A DNA stretch of 34,774 nucleotides. Source: an uncultured Bacteroidia bacterium (lineage in GTDB: Bacteria; Bacteroidota; Bacteroidia; Bacteroidales; UBA932). The notes beneath the pieces were generated by a model. The model had not been told where the DNA came from and did no database searches. It saw only the letters and a list, made by a program, of their open reading frames with translations. The stretch is taken from positions 1 through 34,774 of the forward strand of contig CADAJF010000007.1 in the NCBI GenBank assembly GCA_902788175.1, written 5' to 3'. The translations under genes were made by a program, and so were the position numbers. This document shows positions 6,584 through 15,659 of the stretch, piece after piece; position 1 is the first letter of the stretch, and each line of letters opens with the position of its first letter.

Positions 6584-7282
6584 TTATTTGACTTTTCCAT
6601 AGCGGCGGTCCCGGCGGGCATACTCGTCCAGGGCCTCCTGGAACTGCGGCTTGCGGAAATCCGGCCACAGGGTGTCAGTGAAATAAAACTCCGTGTAAGC
6701 GCCCTGCCAGAGCAGGAAGTTGGAAATGCGGAGTTCCCCGGAGGTGCGGATCAGCAGGTCCGGATCCGGGATATCGGCGGTTACAAGAAAACGTTCAAAA
6801 TCCTGCGGTTCAAGGGAGAGAAGCTCCTGGGGGGTAAGCTGCGAGGCAGCCTTTTTCACTGCCTGCAGGATATCCCACTTGCCGCTGTAGCTGAGGAACA
6901 CCACCAAAGTAGTACCGGTGTTGGCGGCTGTCTTCGCCATCACGGAATCCAACGCTGCGTTGACGGAATCTGACAGGCGGGAACGGTTTCCTAATGCTAT
7001 GCAACGTATGTTATGCTTCATCATGAGGGGAAGCTCCTGCTCGATATAGCGCATCAGGAGTTCCATGAGGGCTTCCACCTCCTGCGTGGGACGGTTCCAG
7101 TTTTCCTCTGAAAAAGCATAAAGGGAGAGGTACTTGAGGCCCTTTTCCACGGCGTATTCCAGACAGGCGCGAACGCTTTCCGCGCCCTCTGCGTGCCCTG
7201 ATACCCGTTCCAGGCCGCGGGCTTTTGCCCACCGGCCGTTACCATCCATAATGATGGATACGTGTTCGGGAAGTCTATCCAT
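6584..7282 (-). CDS. uppS: Undecaprenyl diphosphate synthase
   Basis: Cis-prenyltransferase that extends farnesyl diphosphate with isopentenyl diphosphate to C55 undecaprenyl diphosphate, the lipid carrier for peptidoglycan and surface sugars. The 232-residue protein has the catalytic Asp motif HVSIIMDGNGRWAK (about 7-20), the YAFSEENWNRP box, and RTSGELRISNFLLWQGAYTEFYF near the C-terminus. All are hallmarks of the UppS family (not trans-prenyltransferases). Its start overlaps the end of nadK by 8 bases, so the two are translationally linked. Its product feeds mraY (32392) and other envelope enzymes. Confidence 0.96.
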   Translation of the reverse strand: MDRLPEHVSIIMDGNGRWAKARGLERVSGHAEGAESVRACLEYAVEKGLKYLSLYAFSEENWNRPTQEVEALMELLMRYIEQELPLMMKHNIRCIALGNRSRLSDSVNAALDSVMAKTAANTGTTLVVFLSYSGKWDILQAVKKAASQLTPQELLSLEPQDFERFLVTADIPDPDLLIRTSGELRISNFLLWQGAYTEFYFTDTLWPDFRKPQFQEALDEYARRDRRYGKVK

Positions 7283-8099
7283 TATTTCTCATATCTTCAC
7301 CCCAGAACAGCCGTGAGGTAAGCGCCTTCACGAAACCGGATTCTGCGAGCCGGATACGTTTAAGCGAAAACTGTGCCATCTCGATGTGGATGCTCCAGTC
7401 CGGCTGGATTTCCACCACGCGGTTGTCGTTGGTCATGGTGGCGCGGCCGTCGCGGGACTCGAAGGAGATGTCTATCTTGGCCGTTTCCGGCACTACGATG
7501 GGCCGCACGTTCAGGTTGTGCGGGGCGATTGGGGCAATAATCAGCACCTTGGTGTCCGGCATGCAGATGGGGCCGCCTACGCTGAGTGAATAAGCGGTGG
7601 AGCCGGAGGAAGTGGCAACCAGCAGGCCATCGGCCCAATAGGTGGGCAGGGGCTCTCCGTCTATGCTGACGTTGATGCCCAGAACGGCGGAACCGCTGCG
7701 GTGAAGCGCAACTTCGTTCACGCTGTAAGGCAGCATGCCGATGGTCCTGCGCGCCTCCGGCCCCTTGAGGGTGGCGTTGAGCACCGTCCGGTACTCGATG
7801 CGGAAGTCCCCTTCCATCAGCGCCTTGCGCACGGCGTCGGGCCTGTTCTCACAAAGGAAGCCGATGCGGCCGAAGTTCACGCCCAGGATGGGCAGGCCTA
7901 TATCGGCCACTACATGGGCGGCTGAGAGGAAGGTGCCGTCACCTCCCATGGAAAGCACCAGGTCCGTCTCCGGGCGGACATCGGCCTTGTTTTGGATCTC
8001 ATAAACCTCTGCCGAGGCTTGTTCCAGGTCATTGAAAAGCGCCTGCATGCGGGCGTCGGCCTTGAGCTCATCTCTGAGAATGAAATACCCTATTTTCAT
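7275..8099 (-). CDS. nadK: NAD kinase
   Basis: Phosphorylates NAD to NADP in the cytoplasm. The 274-residue protein has the GGDG motif (DLVLSMGGDGTFLSAAH, GGDG at 52-55), the NEVALHR segment, DGLLVATSSGSTAYSLSVGGP, and the C-terminal strand-rich region (IAPIAPHNLNVRPIVVP). Length is typical. It is the first gene of the minus-strand unit, with a -7 element about 22 bases upstream, and overlaps uppS by 8 bases. Confidence 0.96.
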   Translation of the reverse strand: MKIGYFILRDELKADARMQALFNDLEQASAEVYEIQNKADVRPETDLVLSMGGDGTFLSAAHVVADIGLPILGVNFGRIGFLCENRPDAVRKALMEGDFRIEYRTVLNATLKGPEARRTIGMLPYSVNEVALHRSGSAVLGINVSIDGEPLPTYWADGLLVATSSGSTAYSLSVGGPICMPDTKVLIIAPIAPHNLNVRPIVVPETAKIDISFESRDGRATMTNDNRVVEIQPDWSIHIEMAQFSLKRIRLAESGFVKALTSRLFWGEDMRNNG

Positions 8100-8120
8100 G
8101 ATTGCCTATTAATCAACCTG

Positions 8121-8128
8121 CAAAAGTA
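8121..8128 (-). promoter_or_regulatory. -7 element TACTTTTG upstream of nadK
   Basis: Minus-strand TACTTTTG fits TAnnTTTG and lies 22 bases before the nadK ATG. An upstream TTTG exists only 11 bases away, too close for a normal -33, so the match is one-sided. Confidence 0.45.
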
Positions 8129-8206
8129 ACATTTTTCCGCAAAATATCTATACCCCACCCCCCCTTTTTACGCCAGAAACGTAAATTCCTGTACCAGAGC
8201 CCCTTA

Positions 8207-8245
8207 CAGAAATCAATCGTTGCAAATTGCAACGATTGATTTCTG
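8207..8245. repeat. 39-bp palindrome, 19-bp perfect arms
   Basis: CAGAAATCAATCGTTGCAA (8207-8225), one base A, then the exact reverse complement (8227-8245). It lies in the 213-base gap between nadK and the epimerase remnant, about 80 bases upstream of the nadK -7 element. No T run follows on either strand, so it is not an ordinary terminator. The core CGTTGCAAnTTGCAACG resembles operators of LacI-type dimers, but no such gene is present here. Confidence 0.7.
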
Positions 8246-8312
8246 GATGTAGCTGTGAATCAATAGGTTAAGGTATGGGGCCGAAGGGGGTTCTCCCGGG
8301 GACAAGCGATGA

Positions 8313-8903
8313 TTACCTTGATATTATATAGCTCACTGAGAATTTGCTTCGGCGCGGGCTAGGGCGCAGGTCGAATACGCTCGCTTCCCGGATCTGCCAG
8401 AACTCGTTCCCTCCTTCCGCGAACAGGCCGCCTTCCCTGGAGCCCGGATGACATGCTTCGAAGATGGATTTCACCACTATCCGGCAGGTCCACATGGCCA
8501 TGGTGGACAAGGCGAAAACCAGGAAGGTTCCGCGCAGCGTATGGGCGCATACGCTCCCCCAGCCCATATAGGTAAACAAGCCGTAGAAGCACAGGGCCAG
8601 CGAGAGGGTGAGCAGGTTCGAATAGGCAAGCCTCATCAGGTCCTCGAAGCTGGTATAGCGCTGGATTCCGGAATAGGTTTTGAAACTACGCGCACCCACC
8701 CAGCTCAAAAGCGCATACACAAGGGATGTCAGCATCACGCTTTCCAGGTTCTGAAAGGCCATGGTTTTGCCGAAGAGCGAAAGGTAAGCCAGCACTGCGC
8801 AGGCAAAGACCATCAAAGTGTCGGCCAAAAGAATTGCCCAGTACGGAAGCACGTTTTTGCAGAAATACCAGGACCAAAGCTTTTTGAGTAAATTACGTTG
8901 CAT
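8313..8903 (-). pseudogene. Truncated membrane nucleotide-sugar epimerase/dehydratase
   Basis: The first ~150 residues resemble the N-terminal membrane part of CapD/WbpM-type polysaccharide enzymes (NLLKKLWSWYFCKNVLPYWAILLADTL, RSFKTYSGIQRYTSFEDLMRL). Hydrophobic segments lie at about 20-40, 55-72, 92-112 and 125-142. Those proteins run to about 600 residues with a Rossmann NAD-binding and catalytic domain. Here the reading frame leaves the family after IVVKSIFEAC and ends with ~45 residues (HPGSREGGLFAEGG...SYIISR) that do not look like part of the enzyme. The cytoplasmic catalytic part is missing, so it cannot act as an epimerase. ATG 8903 is preferred to 8987, because the longer start lies inside the operator array. 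It is divergent from the LuxR gene. Confidence 0.6.
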
Positions 8904-8977
8904 CACTTGTCGGTTTTTGGAAGATGGAACAGCTCGGTTTCTGTTGGCAAAATTAGCGGACACGCACTCCTTTTCAT

Positions 8978-9015
8978 AGAGTAGCACTACTCTTTTTGTA
9001 GAGTAATATTACTCT
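8978..9015. promoter_or_regulatory. Two tandem palindromic operators
   Basis: AGAGTA-gcac-TACTCT (8978-8993) and AGAGTA-atat-TACTCT (9000-9015) are perfect in their 6-base arms and spaced 22 bases centre to centre, two helical turns. Each is followed by TTTTG, so the region is a 22-base unit repeated twice. They sit between the divergent epimerase remnant and the LuxR-type regulator, 42 bases from the latter's ATG. Autoregulation by that LuxR protein is a fair inference, since its family binds short palindromes as dimers. Confidence 0.65.
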
Positions 9016-9056
9016 TTTTGGCAATTTGGGATTATTTGAGTAACTTTCGGCGTTTT

Positions 9057-10508
9057 ATGCGCCAACTATTCTCACTTGCCTTGGGGGTACTGCTCCTGAT
9101 GCCCGTTTCCTGCCAGCACATTGACAGGGAAACAGACTCTGCCGCCGTCCTGTCCACCCTGGATCGGGCCGGCCGCCTGGTGGAGCTGTACCAATACGAT
9201 GATGCCGTCCGCCTGGGCTTCGAGGCCCTGCAGATGGCCGAATCCAGCCCCGCCCCCGAGCGAACCAACCTCCTCTGCATCTCCCACGAGCGCCTGAGCG
9301 CCATCTTCCTGCAAACCTACCGGGATTCACTGGCCTGGGAGCACGCAGACCGCGCAGAGCAGCTGGCACTGACTGGGCAAAACGATTCCCTCGTTGCCCG
9401 GGCCCTGATCTTAAAGGGGCGGGTGTGCATCTATGCCAACCAGTCCGCGGAGGACAACCGGGACGATGAAGCCCTGGCCGATCTACTGAGAGCCCTCCGG
9501 ATTGCCCAGGACAAGGGGTATACCGCCATCGAGAAGCAAGCCTGCTACCACATCTCCGAGGTGTATGTGAACATGAACCGCTGGAACAACCCGCCCCACG
9601 AGGACCTGTACCAGCTGGCCGGCCAGTATCTGGAAAAGGGAGAACGCCTGGAGCCTGCGGGGGAAGCCCCCACCTTCAGCCACTACCGCATGCGCTACCT
9701 TCGCCAGGGAGGACGCACCGCAGAGGCCATCGCTTACTGTGAGGGGCTGCTGGAAGGCGTAGAAGCAGACAACTACCTGCTGCGCTGGCAGATCTATGAC
9801 CACCTGACCAACCTTTACCTGCAGGATCAGCAGATTGACAAAGGAAAGGCAACTCACCAGGCCTCATCCGTCACCGTCCAGCAATACATGCAGCGTAAGG
9901 CAGACGTCATGGTCCAGGAAATCATGGGCAGCTATGAACTGGAGCTGCGCAACCGGCAGATCCGCCAGCGTGGCCAGCTGCTGGGCCTGCTGGCTATCCT
10001 GCTGCTCCTGTCCGTCGCCTTCATCCTCAACGTCATTCGCAAAAACCGGATCATCGCCCGACAGAACCAGGAAATCGCAGACACGGCCGCCGCCCGGGAG
10101 CATCTGTTTGCCCAGATCACCAGGGACCTGAGCGACGCCAGCGTTACGGACATCGACGACCACGGCGTCATCCAGTTCATCCGCCGATGGCCGGAGATGG
10201 AAGAAGAGGAAATCCTGCAGGAAAGCAAGAACCTCGCTATCGGCGAAAAAGCGCTGGACCCTGTCATTATCCGGCACATCGTGGACCTGATGATTTCCCG
10301 GAAAAAGCGCATGGAAGGCCTGGAGCTCACACCCCAGGAAATCAAGATTATCCGGCTCAGCCGCAAAGGCCTCTCCGACAAACAGATAGCAGAACAGCTG
10401 TGCCTGTCTCCGCGCACGATAAGCAACCACAAGTACCGCATCTACACCAAGCTCAACGTCTCCAGCAACACGGAAATGCTTAGCAAGGTGGCCGATTTAG
10501 GCTTCTGA
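9057..10508 (+). CDS. Membrane-anchored TPR protein with LuxR-type DNA-binding domain
   Basis: A 483-residue protein. It begins with a lipoprotein-like signal (MRQLFSLALGVLLLMPVSC, Cys19). An extracytoplasmic helical-repeat region of TPR type fills about 20-290 (e.g. DDAVRLGFEALQMAE, ALADLLRALRIAQDKG). A membrane segment (LLGLLAILLLLSVAFILNVI, about 308-327) follows, then a short coiled stretch. The LuxR/GerE helix-turn-helix is at the end (about 424-483: LTPQEIKIIRLSRKGLSDKQIAEQLCLSPRTISNHKYRIYTKLNV). This layout, sensing outside and DNA binding inside, is known in Bacteroidota. An in-frame TTG at 9018 lies inside the operators, so ATG 9057 is taken as start. No target is shown directly; the tandem palindromes upstream are the best candidate. 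A lipobox together with an internal membrane segment is odd, and the first hydrophobic stretch may simply be a signal peptide. Confidence 0.85.
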   Translation: MRQLFSLALGVLLLMPVSCQHIDRETDSAAVLSTLDRAGRLVELYQYDDAVRLGFEALQMAESSPAPERTNLLCISHERLSAIFLQTYRDSLAWEHADRAEQLALTGQNDSLVARALILKGRVCIYANQSAEDNRDDEALADLLRALRIAQDKGYTAIEKQACYHISEVYVNMNRWNNPPHEDLYQLAGQYLEKGERLEPAGEAPTFSHYRMRYLRQGGRTAEAIAYCEGLLEGVEADNYLLRWQIYDHLTNLYLQDQQIDKGKATHQASSVTVQQYMQRKADVMVQEIMGSYELELRNRQIRQRGQLLGLLAILLLLSVAFILNVIRKNRIIARQNQEIADTAAAREHLFAQITRDLSDASVTDIDDHGVIQFIRRWPEMEEEEILQESKNLAIGEKALDPVIIRHIVDLMISRKKRMEGLELTPQEIKIIRLSRKGLSDKQIAEQLCLSPRTISNHKYRIYTKLNVSSNTEMLSKVADLGF

Positions 10509-10537
10509 TATTCGCGGTGTAAAACTACTGATAATCA

Positions 10538-11260
10538 ATGACAAGACTGAGTGTTAACATCAATAAGATTGCCACTCTCCGCAACGCGCGGGGCGGCAAT
10601 CTTCCGGACGTGGCGCAGGCAGCCCTTCGCTGCGAAGCCTTCGGCGCACAGGGAATCACCGTGCACCCCCGCCCGGACGAGCGGCATATCCGTTATGCCG
10701 ATGTAAGGCAGATCCGCCCGCTGGTAAAGACCGAATTCAACATTGAAGGCAATCCTACCGTCCGCTCATTCGTGGACCTGGTGCTGGAAGTGGTGCCGGA
10801 CCAGGTGACGCTGGTGCCGGACGGGCACAACGCCCTCACCTCCAACGCCGGCTGGGACACCCTCCAGAACCGGGAACTGCTTACAGAGCTTTGCCGGACC
10901 TTCAAGGCCAAGGGTATCCGCACGTCCATCTTCATAGACCCGCTCCCGGAGATGGCCCAGGGCGCCGCCGCCTGCGGGGCAGACCGCGTAGAGCTGTACA
11001 CCGCAGACTACGCAGAGCAGTATCCCCTGGGGCCGGAAAAAGCCATTGCCCGCTACCTGGAAACGGCCAGGGCGGCCCGCGCAACAGGCCTTGGCCTCAA
11101 TGCCGGCCATGACCTTTCCCTGGAAAACCTGGCCTTCTTTGTACACACCATCCCCTGGACGGACGAGGTCTCCATCGGCCACGCCCTCATTTCCGACGCC
11201 CTTTACCTGGGCCTGGAGAAAACTATTGAGGCCTATCTTGGGGAATTGAGCAAAAAATGA
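10538..11260 (+). CDS. pdxJ: Pyridoxine 5'-phosphate synthase
   Basis: Condenses 1-deoxyxylulose 5-phosphate with aminoacetone 3-phosphate to pyridoxine 5'-phosphate, the last step of the DXP-dependent vitamin B6 route. The 240-residue TIM-barrel protein shows the family marks: LSVNINKIATLRNARGG at the N-terminus, GITVHPRPDERHI, EFNIEGNPT, QVTLVPD, and near the end GLNAGHDLSLENL and EVSIGHALISDAL (phosphate-binding). Length is typical. It starts 29 bases after the LuxR gene with no clear promoter between, so it may be read through from there. The other pdx genes are not in the window. Confidence 0.96.
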   Translation: MTRLSVNINKIATLRNARGGNLPDVAQAALRCEAFGAQGITVHPRPDERHIRYADVRQIRPLVKTEFNIEGNPTVRSFVDLVLEVVPDQVTLVPDGHNALTSNAGWDTLQNRELLTELCRTFKAKGIRTSIFIDPLPEMAQGAAACGADRVELYTADYAEQYPLGPEKAIARYLETARAARATGLGLNAGHDLSLENLAFFVHTIPWTDEVSIGHALISDALYLGLEKTIEAYLGELSKK

Positions 11261-11261
11261 T

Positions 11262-11269
11262 TATCTTTG
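11262..11269 (+). promoter_or_regulatory. -7 element TATCTTTG upstream of the Skp-like lipoprotein gene
   Basis: TATCTTTG immediately follows the pdxJ stop and lies 35 bases before ATG 11305. It is probably the start of the long plus-strand unit running to the NigD-like gene. A TTG at 11246-11248 is not at ideal -33 distance. Confidence 0.5.
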
Positions 11270-11304
11270 CAGGTTATATGAATTTTAATATTTAAAACTT
11301 CGAT

Positions 11305-11913
11305 ATGAAAAAGACCTTCATCGTATGGGGTGCGGCCGCCCTGCTGGCTGCAGTCGTTTCCTGCAAGCAAAACAGCGGCACCACGCCTGAGACCCAAGCC
11401 TCCACGGACAGCATTGCCGTTGCCGGCAGCATCGTGTACTTCAACATGGACCAGGTGATGGAAGGCTACGACATGGCCAACGACCTCACCTCCGTGTTCG
11501 AGACCAAGACCTCCGGCATCCAGGCAGAGATTGACCGCCGCGGCAAAAAGCTGGAAAAAGACATGGCCGAGTTCCAGAACAAGGTGGACAAAGGCCTCCT
11601 CACCACTTCCGTGGCCCAGGCCCAGTACCAGAAGATCCAGCAGCAGCAGCAGGACTACCAGCAGTACGTAGTGCGCAAGCAGCAGGAGATGGCAGAAGAG
11701 CAGCAGGTGATGATGAACCAGATTGCCAACGCCGTCGCAGAGTTCGTGCAGGAGTTCAACCAGGAGCATAAGTATGCCCTTATCCTGGCCACTGCCGGTA
11801 ACATCCTCTCCACCCCCGTGGTAACCGGAGACCCCAAGCTGGATATCACCGAGCAGCTGCTCGCCGGCCTGAACGCCGCCTATATCAAGACCAAGGAAAA
11901 CCCCGCCAAGTAG
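11305..11913 (+). CDS. OmpH/Skp-family lipoprotein
   Basis: A 202-residue second Skp-like protein. MKKTFIVWGAAALLAAVVSCKQ is a lipoprotein signal with Cys at about 20, so this copy is probably membrane-tethered, unlike the soluble one at 3321-3893. After a Thr/Ser-rich linker come GSIVYFNMDQVMEGYDMAND, a long Gln-rich coiled-coil (about 60-135) and the returning segment HKYALILATAGNILSTPVVTGDPKLDITEQLL, which is the standard OmpH ending. It likely holds outer-membrane proteins or handles cell-wall proteins near the membrane. It heads a run of envelope genes (glycosyltransferase, LysM protein, trxB, bamD). Confidence 0.85.
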   Translation: MKKTFIVWGAAALLAAVVSCKQNSGTTPETQASTDSIAVAGSIVYFNMDQVMEGYDMANDLTSVFETKTSGIQAEIDRRGKKLEKDMAEFQNKVDKGLLTTSVAQAQYQKIQQQQQDYQQYVVRKQQEMAEEQQVMMNQIANAVAEFVQEFNQEHKYALILATAGNILSTPVVTGDPKLDITEQLLAGLNAAYIKTKENPAK

Positions 11914-11922
11914 TTTGCAAGG

Positions 11923-13038
11923 GTGAGAATTTCCCTCCTGTCCAGTTTTTACCCGCTGCGCGGGGGCATTTCCCAGTTCAACTCCAGCATGCTGGAAGGA
12001 CTGGGAAAATGCCATGATACCCGTGCCTTCTCCTTCTCCAGGCAGTACCCCAGCCTCCTTTTCCCGGGCAAGACGCAGTACGTCACCCCCGAGGACGAAG
12101 CCACGCCCGTGAAGGCGGAAGCCCTGCTGGACACGGTGAATCCCCTTACCTGGGCCCGCACCGCCCGCACCATCCGGGCATGGAAACCGGATCTTCTGGT
12201 GATGAAATACTGGATGTCCTGGTTTGCCCCCAGCCTGGGCTATGTAGCCCGCAAGGCCGGCTGCAAGAGCGTAGTGGTGCTGGACAACGTGATTCCCCAC
12301 GAACCCCATTGGTTTGACAAGCCCCTCACCCGCTGGTTCCTGAAAGGATGCAGCGGCTTCGTGTGCATGTCCTCGCAAGTGCAGGCAGACCTTCTGCGCC
12401 TAAGGCCGGGTGCCCCGCACATCCTGCTTCCGCATCCGCTGTACACCCATTTCGGGGAGCGCCTGCCCCGCGAAGAGGCCGCCCGAAAGCTGGGCGTGGA
12501 TCCCACGCTCAAAACGCTGCTGTTCTTTGGCCTTATCCGCGAGTACAAAGGCCTGGACATCCTGCTGGAAGCCTTCCGGGACCTTCCGGAAGATTACCAG
12601 CTGGTGATTGCCGGAGAGCCCTACGGCTCCTTCGACAAGTACCAGGACATCATTGACTCACTGCCAGGGAAAGAGCGCGTCCATGTGTTCCCGGACTATA
12701 TCCGGGACTCGCAGGTAAAGCTCTTTTTCAGTGTCGCCGATGCAGCCGTCCTCCCCTACCGGAGCGCCACCCAGAGCGGTATCAGCGCTATCGCCTGCCA
12801 CTTCGAGGTACCCATGATTGTCACGGATGTGGGCGGGCTCAAGGACACTATCGGCGCCCTTGGCACGGGAATTGTCGCTCCGGAAGCCACCCCCGTGGCC
12901 ATCCGGAAGGAAATCCTCCGCTATTTCTCCGATCCGCAGCTCCGGGAGCAGTGCCGGAAGGCGATCGGCATGGAAAAGGACCGTCTGGGCTGGGACCGCT
13001 TTTGCTCCGCCCTCACGGACTTTGCCGCCACCTTATAA
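11923..13038 (+). CDS. GT4-type glycosyltransferase
   Basis: A 371-residue protein with a GT-B fold of the glycosyltransferase 4/1 group. The N-terminal half opens with RISLLSSFYPLRGGISQFNSSML, which carries the usual glycine loop. The C-terminal half (from about 185) has LKTLLFFGLIREYKGLDILLEAF, YQLVIAGEPYG, VHVFPDYIRDSQVKLFFSVADAAVLPYRSATQSG (sugar-nucleotide site) and PMIVTDVGGLKD. The start is GTG 11923, giving a clean N-terminus 9 bases after the lipoprotein gene's stop. The sugar and acceptor cannot be told from the sequence. It transfers a sugar from a nucleotide donor, probably for surface glycans or protein glycosylation. Confidence 0.88.
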   Translation: MRISLLSSFYPLRGGISQFNSSMLEGLGKCHDTRAFSFSRQYPSLLFPGKTQYVTPEDEATPVKAEALLDTVNPLTWARTARTIRAWKPDLLVMKYWMSWFAPSLGYVARKAGCKSVVVLDNVIPHEPHWFDKPLTRWFLKGCSGFVCMSSQVQADLLRLRPGAPHILLPHPLYTHFGERLPREEAARKLGVDPTLKTLLFFGLIREYKGLDILLEAFRDLPEDYQLVIAGEPYGSFDKYQDIIDSLPGKERVHVFPDYIRDSQVKLFFSVADAAVLPYRSATQSGISAIACHFEVPMIVTDVGGLKDTIGALGTGIVAPEATPVAIRKEILRYFSDPQLREQCRKAIGMEKDRLGWDRFCSALTDFAATL

Positions 13039-13050
13039 TATGAAAGTGAA

Positions 13051-14718
13051 ATGAAACGACTCCTCAGCATCCTTTTCGCTTCGCTCCTGGTTCTTTGCGG
13101 CCCCGCCGCCCTTGCCCAGGAATACGTTCCCACGCCTGTCACCATCTCCAAGGAGAAGGTGAAGCTGAACGGGAAGGTTTACCTCTCCCATGTGGTACTG
13201 GAGCGCCAGACGCTCTACAGCATCTGCAAGGCCTATGGCGTAAGCGAGGAAGAGCTCTACGAAGCCAATCCCACCCTCAAGGCCAACGGCCTCCAGAAAA
13301 ACGCCATCCTCCTGGTCCCCTTCAAGGAGCAGGCCGCCGCAGTACAACCGGCAGCAGAGCAGCAGCAACAGCCTTCTGTATCGGCCCAAAAGGACGGCTC
13401 TTTCACGGAGCATACCGTCAAGTGGTACGAGGATATCGATGACATTGCCCGCCGCTACGACGTAACGGTAAAGGATATCATGGACCTGAACGGCCTCAAG
13501 AGCAAAAAGCTCTCTACCCGGCAGGTGCTCAAGATTCCCGTGAAGGGTGCGGCCGTGGAACCGGTTCAGCCCAAGGAGGATACGCCCGCAGAGGAGACCG
13601 TAGAAGAGACCACCCAGCAGCCTGTACAGGAGGAAGAGGAGCCTTCCCAGCCTTCGGCGGACAGCACCTTCATTCCCCTTCGCATCCGCGACAGGGTGGA
13701 GATGTCGCTGGTCCTCCCCCTGAAAGCCTCCGGCAAGGCCAGTGACGCCAACCTGGATTTCTACAGCGGCGCGCTTCTGGCCCTGAAGGACCTGGAAGCA
13801 GAGGGCATCAAGGTCAAAGCCAACGTTTACGACCTCTCCACCGGCATCCCGCCCATCGATGTCCTTACCCAGAGCGACTTTGTGCTGGGACCCATCGCCC
13901 CCCGGGAGCTGGAAGCCATCCTGCAAAGGGTAGAGGGCCGCGTACCCGTGATTTCCCCGCTGGACCAGAAAGCTTCTTCCCTCACCACCTACTACCGCAA
14001 TTTCGTGCAGGTTCCTTCTGCCGTGGACAACCAGTACGATGACCTGGGCCAGTGGGTGAAGGACGAGGTAAGCGGCCGCGACAAAGTGATTCTGATTACC
14101 GAAAAGAGCGCCTCCAACGCCGCCTCCGCCATTGCCATCCGCAGCTCCATGGCCCGCAGGGAGCTTTCCTACGAGATTCTCAACTACTCTATTGTAGAGG
14201 GCCGCAGCATCCCCGGCACCCTGACCGGCCTCATGACCAAGGACGGCGTGAACCGCGTGGTGGTAGCCTCTGAAAGCGAGGCCTTCATGGGCGACGTAGT
14301 ACGCAACCTGGGCATCATGCAGGGCAAGGGGTACGACGTAGTGATGTACGCCCCCTCCAGGGTTCGCACCTTCGACACCATCGAGGGCAGCGCCTACCAC
14401 GATGTTTCGCTCCATATCTGCACCTCCTACCACGCAGACTATTCTTCTCCCAAGGTGGATGCCTTTGTGAAGGCCTACAGGGCGCTGTTCGGCACGGAGC
14501 CTTCGCAGTTTGCCTTCCAGGGCTACGACACCACCCACTACTTTGTGGCCCGCTGCGCCCGCTATGGAAACGCCTGGACCCAGTGGATAGGCATGGACAA
14601 GGAAACGGGGCTGCATACGGATTTCCGTTTCGGGACGGATGCCAACGGCAACTGGCAGAACAATGCTGTCAGGCGCGTCGTTTTCCAGAAAGACTTCACC
14701 ACCACCATCAGCAGATAA
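13051..14718 (+). CDS. LysM protein with periplasmic-binding-like domain
   Basis: A 555-residue exported protein. It has a signal peptide (MKRLLSILFASLLVLCGPAALAQ), then two LysM domains that bind peptidoglycan (about 46-91: SHVVLERQTLYSICKAYGVSEEELYEANP; about 119-164: HTVKWYEDIDDIARRYDVTVKDIMDLNGL). An acidic Pro/Glu/Gln linker covers 165-205. A type 1 periplasmic-binding fold runs from about 214 to the end (VEMSLVLPLKASG, LDFYSGALLALKDLEAEGIKV, DFVLGPIAPRELEAI, VPVISPLDQKASSL). This arrangement recurs in Bacteroidota next to envelope genes, but its exact role is not established. The fold suggests a peptidoglycan-bound, perhaps LpoA-like, helper (inference). It starts 12 bases after the glycosyltransferase. 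Confidence 0.85.
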   Translation: MKRLLSILFASLLVLCGPAALAQEYVPTPVTISKEKVKLNGKVYLSHVVLERQTLYSICKAYGVSEEELYEANPTLKANGLQKNAILLVPFKEQAAAVQPAAEQQQQPSVSAQKDGSFTEHTVKWYEDIDDIARRYDVTVKDIMDLNGLKSKKLSTRQVLKIPVKGAAVEPVQPKEDTPAEETVEETTQQPVQEEEEPSQPSADSTFIPLRIRDRVEMSLVLPLKASGKASDANLDFYSGALLALKDLEAEGIKVKANVYDLSTGIPPIDVLTQSDFVLGPIAPRELEAILQRVEGRVPVISPLDQKASSLTTYYRNFVQVPSAVDNQYDDLGQWVKDEVSGRDKVILITEKSASNAASAIAIRSSMARRELSYEILNYSIVEGRSIPGTLTGLMTKDGVNRVVVASESEAFMGDVVRNLGIMQGKGYDVVMYAPSRVRTFDTIEGSAYHDVSLHICTSYHADYSSPKVDAFVKAYRALFGTEPSQFAFQGYDTTHYFVARCARYGNAWTQWIGMDKETGLHTDFRFGTDANGNWQNNAVRRVVFQKDFTTTISR

Positions 14719-14723
14719 TCCTT

Positions 14724-15656
<933 letters not shown>

Positions 15657-15659
15657 ACA

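Noticed and set aside
3981-6602. Very long plus-strand open frame (873 codons) antisense to bamA
   Set aside because: It mirrors bamA codons in high-GC DNA and has no recognisable domain. bamA on the other strand has a complete family architecture.
8207-8245. Palindrome as a Rho-independent terminator
   Set aside because: No T run follows on either strand and the loop is a single base.
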